Source: Saprospiraceae bacterium (GTDB lineage: Bacteria > Bacteroidota > Bacteroidia > Chitinophagales > Saprospiraceae). From it: DNA of 58,129 bases. The translations under genes and the position numbers were made by a program. Where the stretch lies: assembly GCA_020628085.1 (NCBI GenBank), contig JAHDFQ010000008.1, positions 1-58,129 on the forward strand, in the 5' to 3' direction. A model generated the notes under the pieces. That model was not told the DNA's origin and ran no database searches. It saw nothing but the letters and a program-made list of their open reading frames with translations. This document shows, piece by piece, positions 26,419 through 35,678 of the stretch (within the stretch, counting starts at the first letter, position 1; each line of letters starts with the position of its first letter).

Positions 26419-28857
26419 ATGAATCCACGTATCTATTCCTTATTCGTTTTTTTATTGATTTTTCATATAGGTGTTAATGCTCAGACCGAAGACGATCATG
26501 TGGGATGCCATCATGCACATGCCAAACGAGCACCATTGACTGCTGAAGCCGAAGCAAAAATGTTTGCCGAAGCAGAACGAAGTGATACGATTGATGTCAT
26601 AGACTATGCGATCACATTAGATGTAACAGATTTTTCAGGAAGAATTATTGATGGTGATTGTATCGTATCTTTTGCCTCAAAAATGGATAATATAGATCAT
26701 ATCAATTTAGACTTGCAAAACCTTACAGTAGATTCTGTTTTGATGGGAGATATGAATCTAACTTATGAATATGACGGATTACTGTTGACTGTTAATCTAC
26801 CAACTGTATTAAATACGGGCGATGAAGCAGCCGTTCAAGTATTCTATAATGGAACACCTGATACCGATCCAAGTGATTTTGGTGGTTTTGCCTTTCAAAA
26901 TGGATATGCGTATAACCTAGGAATAGGACTCACATCAAATCCACCCAATTTTGGGCGAAGTTGGTTTCCTTGTTTCGATAATTTTGTTGAACGAACAACT
27001 TATGAATTCAATATTACAAGCCGTTCGCCGAATCGAGCATACTGTGTGGGTTCATTTATAGAAGAAGTAGAACTTCCTGACAATTTAATCCGAAGAACCT
27101 ACCAAATGTCTCAACCTATTCCAACTTATTTGTCTTCTGTAGCTATTTCAAATTATGTTGAATCAAATGGAATGCACGAGGGAGTGGCAGGTATGCTGCC
27201 CACACAACTCATTGCACAACCCAATGATATAGATAATATGACCAGTACTTTCTCACAGTTAGGCGATGCCATTGATGCGTTGGAGTTTTGGTATGGGCCT
27301 TACGATTGGGAACGGGTGGGATATGTGGCAACGCCAGTTGGAGCAATGGAACATCCAACTAATATTGCATATCCAATATCTAGTGCTACAGGTGGAAATA
27401 CTTTTGGTCATAGACGACTAATGGCACACGAATTAGCACACTGCTGGTGGGGCGATATAGTAACGGTTGGCTCGGCAAGAGATATGTGGGTCAAAGAAGG
27501 TAATGCTGAATATGGAGCGCATCTAATGACCGAATTTACATTCGGTCACGAAGCTTTTATAGACCAAGTAAAAGACAACCATTTATCAGAGGTATTGATT
27601 GCTGCACATATAGATGATGGGGATTTTTTGCCCTTATCTAATATTCCTTTTGAACATATATATGGAACACATACTTACAGAAAAGGAGCGGCGATGCTAC
27701 ACAATATGCGTGGATATCTCGGAGATGAATTATTTAAACAAGGACAAAGAGCTGTACTAGAAAAGTATCGTTATGCGTCTGCTAGTGCGCAACAATATAG
27801 AGATGCATTGACAGAAGCAACTGGCTACGATATGACATCCTTTTTCAACGATTGGATATTAAACCCGGGGTATTCTGCATTTGAGACAACACATACATAT
27901 GCTTCTAATGGCAACGAATACAATGTGAATTTAGATATTTCTCAAAAAGTAAGAGCAGCACCCAGTTTACATACTGATGTTCCCATAGAAATTACCTGTA
28001 TTGATGCAAATGGTAATAAAGATATGCAACAAATAATAGCATCTGGTGAAATGACGAATGTCGACATTACTTCTTCTGTTGAGCCCGTTTGGATAACTGT
28101 CAATGAAAACAATAAACTAAATATGGCACATATGTCATATCAAACCAATTTAGAAGAAGTGGCCAGTGTTAATTTACCTTATGTAGAAATGGCTTTAAAT
28201 ATCACAAATTTACCTCAACCGACTTTTCTGCATGTCGATCATTATTGGGTAGCCCCTGATCCAATAGAAAATACAGATGAAGCAGTCATTTCGTCAACAC
28301 ATTATTGGCGAGTGATTGGCGATTTAGATAACGGTATACAGACGGGTGCATCCATAGAGTACACAACCATATTAGATAAAGACCTGACAGAAAATGGCGA
28401 AGAAAATGTAATTCTTGTGTATCGAAAAAATAAAAATGAAGCATGGGGCGAATATCCATTCTATAATAAACTTATATTGAGTCCTACAGATGGTAATGGG
28501 TTTATTCGATTGCAGGAAGTGATGGAAGGAGAGTATGCTTTTGCAAGTGGAGAATTACCGTTATATACAAGTCTAAAACAACTAGACATTGTAGAAACAC
28601 CATTAAACATATATCCGAATCCAGCTTCTGCTGAAATACAAATAGAACAAACTTATAAAAATCCAATTTCAACCATTCAAATGGAAGTAATTAATGTAGA
28701 AGGGAAACTGCTACATACAGAAGAAATGAATTTAAATTCAACTGATTTGAAGTATCAATTATCTGTTGAGGACTTTCCTGTTGGAACATATTGGGTTAAA
28801 CTAACCGATCAAAATGGATTCATTCTAGCGGGAGAAATGTTGGAAGTCATTCGATAA
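26419..28857 (+). CDS. secreted M1-family zinc aminopeptidase with T9SS sorting domain
   Basis: 812 residues. Signal peptide 1-21 (ending GVNAQ). Gluzincin core: the exopeptidase motif GAME-H (308-312), HELAH (H337, E338, H341) and the third zinc ligand E360 in WVKEGNAEYG at the exact 18-residue spacing. A beta-rich C-terminal part follows, and from residue 729 a type A T9SS sorting domain (LNIYPNPASAEIQIE ... GTYWVKL). So it is exported across the outer membrane or attached to the surface, cleaving N-terminal residues from peptides. An early His-rich stretch (CHHAHAKR, 30-37) is unusual. Own unit after the rplQ terminator; cupin and hydrolase genes follow closely. Confidence 0.93.
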   Translation: MNPRIYSLFVFLLIFHIGVNAQTEDDHVGCHHAHAKRAPLTAEAEAKMFAEAERSDTIDVIDYAITLDVTDFSGRIIDGDCIVSFASKMDNIDHINLDLQNLTVDSVLMGDMNLTYEYDGLLLTVNLPTVLNTGDEAAVQVFYNGTPDTDPSDFGGFAFQNGYAYNLGIGLTSNPPNFGRSWFPCFDNFVERTTYEFNITSRSPNRAYCVGSFIEEVELPDNLIRRTYQMSQPIPTYLSSVAISNYVESNGMHEGVAGMLPTQLIAQPNDIDNMTSTFSQLGDAIDALEFWYGPYDWERVGYVATPVGAMEHPTNIAYPISSATGGNTFGHRRLMAHELAHCWWGDIVTVGSARDMWVKEGNAEYGAHLMTEFTFGHEAFIDQVKDNHLSEVLIAAHIDDGDFLPLSNIPFEHIYGTHTYRKGAAMLHNMRGYLGDELFKQGQRAVLEKYRYASASAQQYRDALTEATGYDMTSFFNDWILNPGYSAFETTHTYASNGNEYNVNLDISQKVRAAPSLHTDVPIEITCIDANGNKDMQQIIASGEMTNVDITSSVEPVWITVNENNKLNMAHMSYQTNLEEVASVNLPYVEMALNITNLPQPTFLHVDHYWVAPDPIENTDEAVISSTHYWRVIGDLDNGIQTGASIEYTTILDKDLTENGEENVILVYRKNKNEAWGEYPFYNKLILSPTDGNGFIRLQEVMEGEYAFASGELPLYTSLKQLDIVETPLNIYPNPASAEIQIEQTYKNPISTIQMEVINVEGKLLHTEEMNLNSTDLKYQLSVEDFPVGTYWVKLTDQNGFILAGEMLEVIR

Positions 28858-28868
28858 AACAGTATGAA

Positions 28869-29261
28869 ATGAAGGAAATCAAACCCATCAATATACATGA
28901 TAGCTTTGCAAAGTTTGATAAACAATGGACACCACATATTATTGGTGAACTGAATAATCAGTACGTCAAATTATGTAAACTCAAAGATGATTTTGTTTGG
29001 CATAGCCACGAAAATGAAGATGAGTTATTTATGGTATTTAAAGGCACACTTTTAATGGATTTTAGAGATCATAGTGAAGAAATAGGAATACGAACGGTCG
29101 AAATCAAAGAAGGTGAAATTTTAATTGTTCCAAAGGGAGTAGAACACCGTCCGCATACCAATGGTGAGGTGGTTTTTAATTTACTGTTTGAACCAAAAGC
29201 AACGAAGCATACAGGTGAGGTCAAAAGTGATTTGACAGTAGAAGAAGAAATTTGGCTATGA
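28869..29261 (+). CDS. small cupin-domain protein
   Basis: 130 residues, single-domain cupin. Motif 1 is seen in WHSHENEDELFMVFKGTLLMDF (two His and Glu as metal ligands) and motif 2 in EGEILIVPKGVEHRPHTNG (third His). Such proteins are often isomerases, small-molecule binding proteins or of unknown role; the substrate is not evident. Begins 11 bases after the peptidase stop and overlaps the next gene by ATGA, so the three are probably cotranscribed. Confidence 0.88.
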   Translation: MKEIKPINIHDSFAKFDKQWTPHIIGELNNQYVKLCKLKDDFVWHSHENEDELFMVFKGTLLMDFRDHSEEIGIRTVEIKEGEILIVPKGVEHRPHTNGEVVFNLLFEPKATKHTGEVKSDLTVEEEIWL

Positions 29262-30178
29262 AGCAACTATTTAAACTTCTATTAGCAATTCTACTCGCCA
29301 TTTTAGCAGTTGTATGTTGGAATATCAAATCAGATATTCCAATTGAAGAACTAAAAGAAAAATACGCTAATGAAACTTCCAAATTTATAGAAATAGATGG
29401 GTTGAATGTCCATTATAGAGACGAAGGTGAAGGAGATGTGATTGTGTTATTACACGGCACAGGATCCTCTTTGCATACTTGGGATCAATGGGCTGCTAGC
29501 CTCAAAAAAGAATATCGGGTCATTCGTTTAGACTTACCCGCATTTGGTTTGACGGGAACGACCGACCGATTTGATTACGAAATAGAAAGTTACACAACGT
29601 TCTTAGAGACATTTTTGCAAAAAATAAAGGTAGATACGATGTATTTAGCGGGTAATTCGCTCGGTGGAGAAATTGCCTGGAACTATACCGCTACGCACAA
29701 TGATCAAGTTCAAAAACTGATCTTACTCAACCCTGCTGGATTTTCCTTTGGTAAAAAACTACCTTTTATTTTCAAATTAGCTCGAACTCCAATTCTGAAC
29801 AATTTTATTCGATATATTACCCCTCGATCATTTATTGAAAAAAACATTAAAGAAGTCTATTACGATGATAGTAAAATTACAGACGAAATAGTAGATACCT
29901 ACTACGATATTTGTCTTCGGGAAGGAAATCGACAAGCCTTTATCGACCGAGCGAAAATCAATAGGATAGATCAAACGGACAGACTGGAAAACATAACGAC
30001 TCCAACTTTAGTACTTTGGGGAAAAGAAGATGTCTGGATTCCTGTTTCACACGCCGATCATTTTATGAAAGCCTTGCCCAATGCTGAATTGGCTATTATG
30101 GAGAGAACGGGACATATTCCAATGGAAGAAACTCCCGAAAAAAGTCTAAAAATAGCCCTTGATTTTATAAAAAGATAA
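29258..30178 (+). CDS. membrane-anchored alpha/beta hydrolase
   Basis: 306 residues. Starts at ATG 29258 within the cupin stop (ATGA overlap); an ATG two codons upstream (29252) is also possible. Uncleaved-looking N-terminal membrane anchor (about 3-21), then the fold: oxyanion motif LLHGTGSSLHTW (65-75), nucleophile S134 in AGNSLGGE, D258 in WGKEDVWIP, H286 in RTGHIPME, so the catalytic triad is complete. Resembles haloalkane dehalogenase/epoxide hydrolase-type esterases, no substrate prediction. Converges with the M14 gene with a gap of only two bases and no terminator. Confidence 0.9.
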   Translation: MKQLFKLLLAILLAILAVVCWNIKSDIPIEELKEKYANETSKFIEIDGLNVHYRDEGEGDVIVLLHGTGSSLHTWDQWAASLKKEYRVIRLDLPAFGLTGTTDRFDYEIESYTTFLETFLQKIKVDTMYLAGNSLGGEIAWNYTATHNDQVQKLILLNPAGFSFGKKLPFIFKLARTPILNNFIRYITPRSFIEKNIKEVYYDDSKITDEIVDTYYDICLREGNRQAFIDRAKINRIDQTDRLENITTPTLVLWGKEDVWIPVSHADHFMKALPNAELAIMERTGHIPMEETPEKSLKIALDFIKR

Positions 30179-30180
30179 AC

Positions 30181-31929
30181 CTATTCCCACTTCAATCTTT
30201 CTACTGACCTTAATCGCCCAACAGGATATAAATTATGGGTGGGTTCATAGTGTGGTGTACGTTCATATACAAAATTGAGTTGAGCATATCCGTCTTTCGC
30301 AAATTCAGGATCGTCACGTTTCTTTTGTTCTAAAGCTGTTTTTAAATCAGGATTTTTAGCTAAATATTCAGCAGCTAAATCTTCAAAAACATAGGCTGAA
30401 AAATGCTCTTTCTGCATTAAAATACCATCAAAAAAGTTCCAAGCAAAGAACGAGTCAGGTGCTTGCGGTTCTAGCGTTTCCACAATGTAACGATTTGATG
30501 TTTGGTCGGTAAAAACCACGTAATCGCCCTCATGATATGTCCATTCTGTCGATTCTGTATTCACTTTTGTATCGTAATGCAAATAATGCCCTTCATAAGC
30601 ATTCCGAGTCTTAAAATCTTTAATCCGATACATTTCAACATCCAAAACCTGATCTGTTATGAGACGATGAACCGTTACACCATTCCAGCGTAAACGTTCC
30701 ACAACTTCTTGGTAGGCTTGTGGAATGATGTAAGCCACAGGTTTTTTGATACTCAAAGTTGGTTGATAATATCTAAAATAGGGAATCTCCTTTTCGTAAG
30801 GCGCATCATGATCGTAGTACAAACGATCTAATCCCGAAACGACACTTAGTTTATATTTAGCTGCGTAACCTTTAAAAAGTATGGTGTCTTGTCGTTCACG
30901 GTCAAGTGTCCAATTTAAATCAAACGTCGTTTGGTTAGGTACTTCCTCGAAGACTTTTGCACGAGCTGCTTGAATTTTATCTTTTTGCAAATGCATCGCA
31001 TTCAACATACTTGCCATAAAATGATAGGTGCTTTTAACACGATCTTGGTAAGGTTTGAGCATGTGTGTTTCGGGCATAAACGAAATCGCATGATGCACAG
31101 CTGCATAACCAGAAGAATATCTCGGCAAATCCAAAAATGCTGCGATACCATCATCGGGTGTGTTGCGAGCGTACACATACGGCGTCATTTCCCAATTGCG
31201 CTGTTCCATATCTTCGGATAAAAAAGGCAATAATTGATCCGTCATATAATCCGATAAAACAGGATGAAGTTTATTTTCTTGGGTGGCAATTAGTGTGAGC
31301 GTATATTGATAATCTGCACCATTAGAAGTGTGATTGTCAATAAAAATATCGGGTTGCCAAGTATTATAAATTTGGTTAAAGGTCTGTGCGTTTCGAGAAT
31401 CACATTTGATAAAATCTCGATTCAAATCCAAGTTTTTAGCATTGCCCCGAAAACCATGTTCTTTAGGACCGTTTTGATTAGTTCGGCTATGACTACCTCG
31501 ATTGAGTCCGCCACCGATGTTATAAAATGGAATACTCACCAAGACGGTATTTTCTAAAAGACGACTATCTATTTTTTCTTGTAAAATATCTCGAATCAGG
31601 AGCATCGACGCATCCACACCACAAGATTCACCTGAATGAATCGCATTATTTACAAACAAAACCATTTTCCCTTTTTTACGAATAGAAGCCTCATCGAAAT
31701 CTCCATCTAAACTTATAACTACCGTATGCAACGGATGTCCACTATCAGTCGTACCGTGTGGAAGCAATTGTAATTTTTTGGGGTAGGCTTTCGCTAAATT
31801 TTTATAAAACTCAATTGTCTCAAAATAGGTTGCTGTACTCGCAGGGTCTTTCTCGAAAGGGGTTTGAAAATCTTGTGCTTGTAGCGTAAAAGAACAACAA
31901 AGTAGGAAAGAAAAGAAAACGGATTTCAT
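30181..31929 (-). CDS. secreted M14-family zinc carboxypeptidase
   Basis: 582 residues. Signal peptide 1-19 (MKSVFFSFLLCCSFTLQAQ). Zinc ligands H98 and E101 in AIHSGESCG and H200 in FIDNHTSNG; LDLNRDF (168-174) carries the substrate-binding Asn-Arg; SFMPETHML probably supplies the catalytic Glu. The roughly 300 C-terminal residues have no recognised domain and no T9SS sorting motif, so a periplasmic protein is likely. Last gene of the minus-strand locus, 51 bases after the TonB receptor with a hairpin between them. Confidence 0.9.
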   Translation of the reverse strand: MKSVFFSFLLCCSFTLQAQDFQTPFEKDPASTATYFETIEFYKNLAKAYPKKLQLLPHGTTDSGHPLHTVVISLDGDFDEASIRKKGKMVLFVNNAIHSGESCGVDASMLLIRDILQEKIDSRLLENTVLVSIPFYNIGGGLNRGSHSRTNQNGPKEHGFRGNAKNLDLNRDFIKCDSRNAQTFNQIYNTWQPDIFIDNHTSNGADYQYTLTLIATQENKLHPVLSDYMTDQLLPFLSEDMEQRNWEMTPYVYARNTPDDGIAAFLDLPRYSSGYAAVHHAISFMPETHMLKPYQDRVKSTYHFMASMLNAMHLQKDKIQAARAKVFEEVPNQTTFDLNWTLDRERQDTILFKGYAAKYKLSVVSGLDRLYYDHDAPYEKEIPYFRYYQPTLSIKKPVAYIIPQAYQEVVERLRWNGVTVHRLITDQVLDVEMYRIKDFKTRNAYEGHYLHYDTKVNTESTEWTYHEGDYVVFTDQTSNRYIVETLEPQAPDSFFAWNFFDGILMQKEHFSAYVFEDLAAEYLAKNPDLKTALEQKKRDDPEFAKDGYAQLNFVYERTPHYEPTHNLYPVGRLRSVERLKWE

Positions 31930-31948
31930 AGATATTTATTTAGAGTGT

Positions 31949-31980
31949 AGTGAAATGGTGACTTCAGTCATCATTTCACT
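31949..31980 (-). terminator. hairpin directly after the TonB receptor stop
   Basis: AGTGAAATGGTGAC (31949-31962) / GTCATCATTTCACT (31967-31980): 14 positions with one G-T pair and loop TTCA. It abuts the stop codon of the receptor gene on the minus strand. The T run is poor; it may be a repeat-derived terminator or an mRNA stabiliser. Confidence 0.55.
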
Positions 31981-34422
31981 TTAGGGTTGCTTCGCCCACT
32001 GATACACCAAATTCACATAAAACGCCCGACCATCCGCAGAAATAATCCCTGGCCCAGGATATGCATTCGCACGACGAGTAAAATAAGCAGAATCTAACAG
32101 ATTATTGATATTGGCATTGATCGTCCAACGTTTAAATTCATAACTCAAACTCACATCATGTACCTGATAAGATGGAATAATACCACGTGTGGCATCAGGG
32201 AAAAATCGAGCATTGGTCGCATCTGTAAAATGTTCTTGGGTGTAGGAGTATTGATAACTAAATCCAAAATTTTGGTAACGCAGTTTCAATCCAGATTTGA
32301 TATTAAAAGGCGGAATGAGTTCAACATTTTTATTCAAAACGTCAGATGTTCCAGAGGTATATTTGCCATTGATAAATGCCATGTTAACGAACAATCGAGC
32401 GTCTAAGGCATGTTCTTTTGAGGTGAAAAACTGCTGCCGTCCTTCAATGTAAGATTCCAAACCATAAATACGAGCATTACCTATATTAGTACGATAAGCG
32501 GTAGCTCGTTGCAAACCACCTGCATCTTCCACAATGATGCTTCCAATACCAATACGGTCATTGTACCGAATCAGAAACAAACTTGCATCATAGACCAAAT
32601 GTCCATCTAACAACGAGCCTCGACTACCTAAATCCGCATTGAAACCACTTTCGTCTTGTAGTAAACTATCCACGATCAAGTTGACGTTGGCAATGGCCAA
32701 ATCCGTAAAATTGATAGAACGATAATTTTGTGAAATATTGGCATACACCTCTAAATTTTCGTTGAAACGATAGGAAGTTCCTAGACCTAACAATGCAAAT
32801 GAACGGGTATTGCTTCTATTGACAACAATTCTTTCTTCAGCAATAGTCATACCTCCTAGCTCAAATCGCTCCTTAAAATACCCATCGGCATTGGTGTCAA
32901 TATATTCCCAACGAATACCGGGTGTAACCGACCATTTTGAAGTAAGATTAAATAAATTTTCAGCAAAGAATGACACATTTTGACTTGGAAAATCATAATC
33001 CGATTCTTCTAAATCTGTTGGGTTTAGAAAACGAAAATTAGGATCAGCCGTATCATCTGCATCCCCTTGGCGACTTTCTGCAAATCCATTATAGTATCTT
33101 GCTCCAATTAAGAAATTATGGATATTTTCACTATTCTTAAACTGATAGCGTTTCAATAAACGAGTTTCTGCACCCCAATTTTGGTAATTTCCCTTGATTA
33201 AATCTCGTTCTCGTAAAGGATCGGGACGATTGATCGCACCTAAATCACCTAGAGCTTCACGGCTAGCATTGAGTTGGAAAATCCGAGTATTCCATTTAAG
33301 CGTTTCGCTGACTTTATAATCCAAATGTAAGGCAGCCAACTGCCAATTGACCTTAAACCAGTTGCGTTCTCTTTTGGATTGTCGAGGGTCTTGTTCAAAT
33401 TCAAAATCGACCAAACCACCCGGCTGTTGCGCCAAATAATTCATATACGTAAAATCGAATTTAGCACTAAATCGTTCCGAAAACGCATATCGAACACTCG
33501 CATACGCTGTATTTTGATCGAATTGGGCATTTTCTCGCCATCCGTCGCCTTGTTTTCGTTGATAAAAAGCGTAATATGACCATTTCTTAGAATGCCCTTC
33601 TATACTTGTGAAGCTGTTTAAAAACTGGAACGAACCCACTGTATTACTCAACGTTAACTTGAATGGTGCATCAATATCACCGTCTTTAAATTGAAAATTG
33701 AGCAAGCCACCAAATTGTGGACCAAACTGTAAAGAGGCTGCACCACGCACAACTTCTATTGTTTTGAGTGCTTCGGTTGGTGGTGTATAATAACTTTCGG
33801 GATAACCCAAGGCATCTGCACTAATATCGTAGCCATTTTGACGGGTATTGAAATTAGACGTTCGATTGGGGTCAAGCCCTCTTGCACCGATTCCGAGTTG
33901 TAAACCTGCGCCGTCATTTTCCCAAATATTTAGTCCAGGGACGGAAGCAAATACTTGACGAGGATTGTTAGTCGCTAGGTTGGCAATCAAATCCGTTAGA
34001 TCAATTTCTTCTGTTTTTTTGGATGCATATATTCCAAATCCATCCACATCTTTCAAGCGTTTGACCCGTAGATCATCCTCTCGTCCTTCCCGAACTTCGA
34101 CCGTTCCTAATTCCACATTAACGGCTTCTAGTTGAATGCGAAGATCATCGTTTTGTTCTTGGACTTCTAATAAAATCGTTTGGGAAGCATAGCCTGTTGA
34201 AAAAATATTAAGGGTGTAAGATGCTGTCTCTAAATCCGTCAATTCAAATGTGCCATTGACATCGGTTTCATATAATCGTTGTGTTTCTACTATGAAAATA
34301 TCCGCACCAATTACACCTTCATTTTCAGAATTGACGACTGTACCGCGCACGCTAATACCTTGTCCATAAAGCCATGAACTCAACAAGCAAAAACAGCAGA
34401 TAAAAATATATTTAGAACGCAT
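31981..34422 (-). CDS. TonB-dependent outer-membrane receptor, FecA-like
   Basis: 813 residues. Signal peptide 1-20, then a carboxypeptidase-regulatory-like beta-sandwich (about 22-100, ISVRGTVVNSENEGVIGADIF), plug domain (about 125-245, with VFASVPGLNIWENDGAGLQLGIGARGLDP and IEVVRGAASLQFGPQFGGLLNF) and a 22-strand-type barrel ending in the aromatic FYVNLVYQW signature. The plug most resembles ferric-dicitrate or siderophore receptors. Its company (imelysin, DUF4856, HTTM) supports metal uptake. Overlaps the DUF4442 gene by one base (TAATG), implying translational coupling. Energised by a TonB such as that at 46.1 kb (inference). Confidence 0.92.
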   Translation of the reverse strand: MRSKYIFICCFCLLSSWLYGQGISVRGTVVNSENEGVIGADIFIVETQRLYETDVNGTFELTDLETASYTLNIFSTGYASQTILLEVQEQNDDLRIQLEAVNVELGTVEVREGREDDLRVKRLKDVDGFGIYASKKTEEIDLTDLIANLATNNPRQVFASVPGLNIWENDGAGLQLGIGARGLDPNRTSNFNTRQNGYDISADALGYPESYYTPPTEALKTIEVVRGAASLQFGPQFGGLLNFQFKDGDIDAPFKLTLSNTVGSFQFLNSFTSIEGHSKKWSYYAFYQRKQGDGWRENAQFDQNTAYASVRYAFSERFSAKFDFTYMNYLAQQPGGLVDFEFEQDPRQSKRERNWFKVNWQLAALHLDYKVSETLKWNTRIFQLNASREALGDLGAINRPDPLRERDLIKGNYQNWGAETRLLKRYQFKNSENIHNFLIGARYYNGFAESRQGDADDTADPNFRFLNPTDLEESDYDFPSQNVSFFAENLFNLTSKWSVTPGIRWEYIDTNADGYFKERFELGGMTIAEERIVVNRSNTRSFALLGLGTSYRFNENLEVYANISQNYRSINFTDLAIANVNLIVDSLLQDESGFNADLGSRGSLLDGHLVYDASLFLIRYNDRIGIGSIIVEDAGGLQRATAYRTNIGNARIYGLESYIEGRQQFFTSKEHALDARLFVNMAFINGKYTSGTSDVLNKNVELIPPFNIKSGLKLRYQNFGFSYQYSYTQEHFTDATNARFFPDATRGIIPSYQVHDVSLSYEFKRWTINANINNLLDSAYFTRRANAYPGPGIISADGRAFYVNLVYQWAKQP

Positions 34423-34916
34423 TATTTTTTTCGTTTCTTAGGCACCCATGCCGAGGTTACTTTAATCAAAATGGGTTGAACGCCTGCTTCATCTGTAATT
34501 TTAACATTCAATTCTAGTTCACCTTTAGGCGTATTTTTAATATACTCAATTTGCTCATCCGTTAATTGAACCCTACCGACCATCGAACCCGTCGAGCGTT
34601 TGACAAACTGTGCATCAATAGATTTGACTAAAGGAATCGCATCTGCCGAAAGATTCATTGCCGTTATCAATACCCCAATACTTTCTGCAATCAAGATCAT
34701 TCCACACGCATGAATTTGCTTCAAATGGTTTTGAACTTTACGCCTATTTTTTAGCTCTGCTACCCACTCGTTAGGTGTCGTTTTTATAAAATTCAATCCA
34801 GATCGTCCAACATAAGGAACGGTTGAACCTAAGGCATAATTCTTTGCCCAACCACGTATAAAGGAAGGAAGTTTTTCTAATTTTTCTATGGAAGTAGCAA
34901 CTTGGCTTTTTTTCAT
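34422..34916 (-). CDS. DUF4442 family protein (hot-dog thioesterase fold)
   Basis: 164 residues, no signal peptide. Recognisable by the pattern GWAKNYALGSTVPYVGRSGLNF, then VQNHLKQIHACGMILIAESIGVL and C-terminal ITDEAGVQPILIKVTSAWVPKK. The family is related to acyl-CoA thioesterases (YiiD/PaaI-like hot-dog fold); no activity is proven for most members. Coupled by a one-base overlap to the receptor gene, an unexpected partner for a cytoplasmic enzyme. Confidence 0.8.
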   Translation of the reverse strand: MKKSQVATSIEKLEKLPSFIRGWAKNYALGSTVPYVGRSGLNFIKTTPNEWVAELKNRRKVQNHLKQIHACGMILIAESIGVLITAMNLSADAIPLVKSIDAQFVKRSTGSMVGRVQLTDEQIEYIKNTPKGELELNVKITDEAGVQPILIKVTSAWVPKKRKK

Positions 34917-34954
34917 TGGTGTTGGATTTGTTTTGTGTTTTGTAGAGTAGTAGT

Positions 34955-34969
34955 CCGACTTTAAGTCGG
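34955..34969. repeat. small palindrome CCGACTT-T-AAGTCGG
   Basis: Perfect 7-bp inverted repeat around one base in the gap between two minus-strand genes. The half TAAGTCGGT occurs again at about 46018-46026, so this may be one copy of a small dispersed element. Confidence 0.4.
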
Positions 34970-34991
34970 TTTACCACTTTTATTTGTAAAA

Positions 34992-35639
34992 TTAATGGGT
35001 AACTTTAATTATTTTGGATAACAGGGTTTCTGTAGTTTCGTTCGTACTAATTTTGAAATTATAAATTCCGTAGGTAAAGCCTTCAACAATATTATTTTCA
35101 ATATCTAGCCTACAAACATAATTATCTTTTCCTATAAAAATAGCAGTCGTATCATTCTGTGTTAATGGAAAGCCAAGTTCAGGAATAATAGAACTTATAT
35201 CTGAGCCGACACGTATTGATTTTCCAATTACTATATCTTTTGCAGTTAAATTCAACTCTATAAAAGTTTGATCTTGATCTTCTGCATCCCATCCATACCC
35301 TTTTTTATAATAAGTATGTGTAATTAATGTTCCAATTCTTTTAAGTCGTTTTTCTTTTTGCTTTTTATCAAAAAGAGTATAAAATACAAAAAGTCCATCT
35401 TCAGTTGGATTATAATAACTTTTTGAAGGAGCGTTTTCAACGACACCTGAAGTTTGGTAGTACTTCAGTATTGATGCTAATTTAGGTATTGGAAATTGCT
35501 TTATCTTTTGAATATCAAATTTTCGATCTTCTTTAATGCTAATACTATTGTTTTGTGGTCTAGATTCCTTATGTTTTTCTGTATTACAGGAAAAGCATGA
35601 GAAAATAAGCATTGGTATTGTGAAGATGTTACTATTCAA
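34992..35639 (-). CDS. putative lipoprotein of unknown function
   Basis: 215 residues. Hydrophobic N-terminus ending in FSCFSC-N (Cys at 15 and 18), a plausible lipobox, followed by a polar Lys/Glu/Asn-rich linker. The rest is a beta-strand-rich domain (GYGWDAEDQDQTFIELNLTAKDI, IGKDNYVCRLDIENNIVEGFTYGIY) that I do not recognise. Codon and base use is more AT-rich than the flanking genes, and it splits the HTTM gene from the receptor part of the locus, so it could be an insertion into an older operon. Confidence 0.7.
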   Translation of the reverse strand: MNSNIFTIPMLIFSCFSCNTEKHKESRPQNNSISIKEDRKFDIQKIKQFPIPKLASILKYYQTSGVVENAPSKSYYNPTEDGLFVFYTLFDKKQKEKRLKRIGTLITHTYYKKGYGWDAEDQDQTFIELNLTAKDIVIGKSIRVGSDISSIIPELGFPLTQNDTTAIFIGKDNYVCRLDIENNIVEGFTYGIYNFKISTNETTETLLSKIIKVTH

Positions 35640-35678
35640 AATTATTTTTAAATCATATCCTTATTTGATAAAAGCTAC

